Both the position numbers and the translations under genes were made by a program. This document shows, piece after piece, positions 61,706-64,000 of a stretch of 64,000 nt of DNA; the stretch's first letter is position 1; the number at the start of each line of letters is the position of its first letter. Source of the DNA: Faecalibacterium sp. I4-3-84 (lineage in GTDB: Bacteria > Bacillota > Clostridia > Oscillospirales > Ruminococcaceae); the NCBI RefSeq assembly GCF_023347255.1, contig NZ_CP094466.1:1364001-1428000 (forward strand), read 5' to 3'. Under the pieces are notes generated by a model, which was not told the DNA's origin, made no database searches, and saw only the letters and a list, made by a program, of their open reading frames with translations.

Positions 61706-61831
61706 AAAGAGCCGTTTTAGAGACAAAAAGCCACCAAAAGTTACGTCAAAGTACACAAAGGCACTTTCATGGAATTATCAGATAGTCACAAGATTTCACA
61801 AGAAAAACGGGATTTCAAAATTAGCGACGTT

Positions 61832-61873
61832 CTCATAACCGCTTGGTCCCGGGTTCAAGTCCTGGCTGGCCCA
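61832..61873 (+). pseudogene. 3' part of the split tRNA-Met (CAT), attR
   Basis: Core CTCATAACCGC, variable loop, T arm CCGGG-TTCAAGT-CCTGG and acceptor CTGGCCCA complete the tRNA begun at 48085. No CCA is encoded. Right boundary of the element. Confidence 0.88.
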
Positions 61874-61874
61874 T

Positions 61875-61908
61875 AGAGAAAAGGCACCCCTAGGGGTGCC
61901 TTTTCTCT
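61875..61908 (+). terminator. Terminator of the original tRNA-Met gene
   Basis: Perfect palindrome AGAGAAAAGGCACCCC/GGGGTGCCTTTTCTCT with T-rich end. Confidence 0.85.
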
Positions 61909-61991
61909 ATATTCAGGGCCGCCAGGACTTGAACAGCACGGCACCGCCATGGGCGGGGCAAACAACAGCCCAGTGGGCTGTTGTTTAGTGC

Positions 61992-62060
61992 GCGGGTCCC
62001 AGCGCATAGGAATGTCAAAAAGTGTCGGATGCCGTTCTGAGGGCCGCTAGGACTTGAACA
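61992..62060. repeat. Direct repeat A with antisense tRNA 3' end
   Basis: GCGGGTCCCAGCGCATAGGA ... GTGTCGGATG then GGGCCGCTAGGACTTGAAC (antisense of a tRNA-Met 3' end). ~90% identical to 62200-62270. A further antisense tRNA-end remnant is at 61916-61934. Confidence 0.65.
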
Positions 62061-62199
62061 GCAACGACGACGACCGCGGCCTGCGGCCGAAACAGGGAGG
62101 AGTTGTTGGGACAGCGTTCTGATTTTTCAAAGCCCTGCCAAGGGGCTGCGGAAAAATCAGCAAACGCAACCCGTAAGGCCCTGACCGTCAGTTCCCTTT

Positions 62200-62270
62200 G
62201 CGGGTCCCAGCGCATAGGAATGTCAAAAGGTGTCGGATGACGTTCTGAGGGCCAGCCAGGACTTGAACCC
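62200..62270. repeat. Direct repeat B with antisense tRNA 3' end
   Basis: Second copy; its end GGGCCAGCCAGGACTTGAAC (62249-62268) is the exact reverse complement of the split tRNA T arm and acceptor side. No gene supported in 61910-62286. Confidence 0.65.
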
Positions 62271-62286
62271 AAAACTTATTCAAGTA

Positions 62287-62350
62287 ATGATAATAAAAGA
62301 AAGAAGGAGCGTTTCCACGCGGGAACGCTCCTTCTTTCTTTTATTATCAT
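62287..62350 (-). terminator. Very long hairpin terminator of the opp operon
   Basis: A ~27-bp perfect stem (outer ATGATAATAAAAG/CTTTTATTATCAT, inner GGAGCGTT/AACGCTCC) with a short loop; it includes the oppF stop codon. Confidence 0.75.
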
Positions 62351-63279
62351 TTACACCATTTTGCAAACTCTTCGTCGGTGCACTTGACATAGTGGCTGCC
62401 GCTCACATGGTGATCGGTGCCCTTGTTGTAATCGATGCCGGAAGTGGCGTAGTCGTAGGTCTCAGCCACACGGCGTTTTTCCACCACCGGATTCGGCAGC
62501 GGGATGGCCGACAGCAGGCTGCGGGTGTAGGGGTGGATGGGATTCTCGAAGATCTCTTCGGTCGTACCCGTCTCCAGCAGGTGGCCCAGATGCAGCACGC
62601 CGATGCGGTCCGAGATGTACTTGACCATGGAAAGGTCATGCGCAATGAACAGGTAGGCCGTGCCGGTCTCCTGCTGGATATCCTTCATCAGGTTGACCAC
62701 CTGCGCCTGAATGGACACGTCCAGCGCCGAGATGCACTCATCTGCGATGATGAGCTTGGGGTTCATGATGAGGGCGCGGGCAATGCCCACGCGCTGGCGC
62801 TGGCCGCCAGAGAACTGGTGGGGATAGCGCTCGGCATGTTCAGGCGCAAGGCCCACCTTGGCCAGAATTTTCTCCACCTTTTCGCGGCGCTCTTCGCGGG
62901 TCTTGTACATGTGGTGGATGTCCAGACCCTCGCCGATGATATCCTCCACCTTTTTGCGGGGATTCAGGGACGCCATGGGGTCCTGAAAGATCATCTGCAT
63001 CTGGGTGCGCAGGGTGTTGTTCTGGCTGTGGTTCAGCTTGCCACTGATATCCTGCCCATCAAAGGTGATCTTGCCGGCAGTAGGGTCATACAGGCGGATG
63101 ACGCTGCGGCCGATGGTGGACTTGCCGGAACCGGACTCGCCCACCAGACCATAGGTCTCGCCGGGATAGATCTCAAAGCTGACATTGTCCACAGCCTTGA
63201 CGGTATAGCTCTTGCTCACGCGGAAATACTGCTTCAGGCCCTCGACCTTCAGCAGCGGAGCAGCATTCTGTCCTGCCAT
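62347..63279 (-). CDS. oppF: Oligopeptide ABC importer, ATP-binding protein OppF-like
   Basis: 310 aa. Walker A GESGSGKST (residues ~53-61), the Q-loop, signature LSGGQ in the form FSGGQRQRVGIARAL, Walker B LIIADECISALD and H-loop. The C-terminal extension (HPYTRSLLSAIPLPNP) is typical of Opp/Dpp ATPases. YFRVSKSYTVKAVDNVSFEI at the start fits OppF/DppF. Works with the OppD partner, whose stop touches its start; membrane and binding proteins lie outside the window. Confidence 0.92.
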   Translation of the reverse strand: MAGQNAAPLLKVEGLKQYFRVSKSYTVKAVDNVSFEIYPGETYGLVGESGSGKSTIGRSVIRLYDPTAGKITFDGQDISGKLNHSQNNTLRTQMQMIFQDPMASLNPRKKVEDIIGEGLDIHHMYKTREERREKVEKILAKVGLAPEHAERYPHQFSGGQRQRVGIARALIMNPKLIIADECISALDVSIQAQVVNLMKDIQQETGTAYLFIAHDLSMVKYISDRIGVLHLGHLLETGTTEEIFENPIHPYTRSLLSAIPLPNPVVEKRRVAETYDYATSGIDYNKGTDHHVSGSHYVKCTDEEFAKWCK

Positions 63280-64000
63280 TTATTCCGCCTCCTTGATCTT
63301 TTCTGCCTCGGCACGCATGCGGGCAATGCGCTGAGCAAGCTCAGGCGGCATGTCCACCTTGGGTGCGCGGGGGTCCAGCAGCCATGTAGCTGCATAGTGG
63401 GTGTCGCTGATCTTGAACATGGGCGGGTCCACTTCGTCGTCGATGTTCAGGGCAAAGTGGTTGCGCGGCGCAAAGGCATCGCCCTGCTTCTCATGCAGCA
63501 GGTTCGGCGGCGAACCCGGAATGGTGTACAGACGGTCGTCTGCGGTGTCCAGATCGGGCATAGCGGAAAGCAGGCCCCATGTGTAGGGGTGGCGCGGCTC
63601 GTAGAAGATCTCATCGATGGTGCCGGTCTCCACGATTTTACCTGCGTACATCACGTCCACATAATCGGCCACCTTTGCCACAACGCCCAGATCATGGGTG
63701 ATGTAAATGACAGAGATGCCGCGCTCACGCTGGATGCTGCGGATCAGCTCCAGGATCTTGGCCTGAATGGTCACATCCAGTGCCGTGGTGGGCTCGTCAC
63801 AGATCAGCAGGTCGGGGTCGCAGGCCAGTGCAATGGCAATGACCACGCGCTGGCGCATACCGCCGGACAGCTGGTGCGGGTAGCTCTTCATGCGCTTTTC
63901 GGCATCGGTGATGCCCACCTCTTCCAGCAGCTGCACAGCCTTTTTGTAGGCGGCATCCTTGGGCATCTTGTAGTGCCACAGCATGCCCTCCATGATCTGC
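63280..64000 (-). CDS. oppD: Oligopeptide ABC importer, ATP-binding protein OppD-like, partial
   Basis: The last ~240 residues are visible; the N-terminus with Walker A is beyond the window end. Signature [17 protein letters not shown], Walker [16 protein letters not shown]-loop [15 protein letters not shown], and the C-terminal oligopeptide-transporter motif [17 protein letters not shown] ... [10 protein letters not shown] with cysteine-free end. Same operon as oppF. Confidence 0.92.
   Translation of the reverse strand, partial: QIMEGMLWHYKMPKDAAYKKAVQLLEEVGITDAEKRMKSYPHQLSGGMRQRVVIAIALACDPDLLICDEPTTALDVTIQAKILELIRSIQRERGISVIYITHDLGVVAKVADYVDVMYAGKIVETGTIDEIFYEPRHPYTWGLLSAMPDLDTADDRLYTIPGSPPNLLHEKQGDAFAPRNHFALNIDDEVDPPMFKISDTHYAATWLLDPRAPKVDMPPELAQRIARMRAEAEKIKEAE

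Noticed and set aside
62015-62272. 85-aa minus ORF in the repeat region
   Set aside because: Composed of the direct repeats and antisense tRNA ends; no ribosome site or domain.

Overview
The window is a GC-rich Firmicutes chromosome segment. The 16S gene, the intergenic repeats and the glycogen cluster resemble Faecalibacterium (Oscillospiraceae/Ruminococcaceae, gut anaerobe); this rests on recalled 16S signatures and was not aligned. Anaerobic life fits the class III ribonucleotide reductase (nrdD/nrdG). There is no CRISPR array and no complete prophage.

Region by region. 1-2850: zinc-ribbon protein end, cardiolipin synthase, uridine kinase. 2857-10062: a complete F1Fo ATP synthase operon on the minus strand with its promoter; the c subunit has a two-carboxylate signature typical of Na+-coupled rotors. 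10379-16582: a glycogen operon (glgB-glgC-glgD-glgA, minus) whose branching enzyme ends in a ~100-residue histone-like basic tail. 16889-18262: a secreted G5/3D wall-active protein with a long leader. 18672-21551: an orphan phage-type module (tail-tip protein, small proteins, M15 endolysin, holin) without capsid or packaging genes. 21985-26368: lepA, alr, ttcA and a membrane protein. 26589-27523: rplM-rpsI. 28212-33829: an rrn operon (16S, tRNA-Ala, tRNA-Ile, 23S, 5S, minus) with two promoters. 34089-37128: nrdD and nrdG behind paired NrdR-like boxes. 37205-48013: recQ, a glycosyltransferase, a MITE-like repeat, an AbrB-type regulator, a lipase-like hydrolase, a flippase, YgjP-type peptidase, DMT exporter, lipoproteins and a GHL10 glycosidase.

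48085-61873 is a degraded ~13.7-kb integrative element. It splits a host tRNA-Met(CAT) gene at the anticodon (5' part 48085-48127, 3' part 61832-61873, shared 11-bp core) and carries an intact tRNA-Met(CAT) just inside its left end, in line with the host tRNA promoter. It holds a serine-recombinase cassette with a strongly folded 130-bp inverted-repeat structure, a tyrosine integrase plus excisionase, a ROK regulator, a likely ADP-ribosyltransferase toxin module (DUF3791/DUF3990), an AT-rich HNH-like gene lying between two topB fragments, and a replication initiator. The conjugation backbone (mob, topB, DUF4366, parA) survives only as deletion-joined fragments, so it is probably a non-autonomous relic or satellite.

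61875-62350 holds the tRNA terminator, direct repeats with antisense tRNA 3'-end fragments, and a large hairpin. 62347-64000 encodes the two ATPases of an oligopeptide ABC importer, the second cut by the window edge.

All family names come from reading motifs in the translations; no database search was run.
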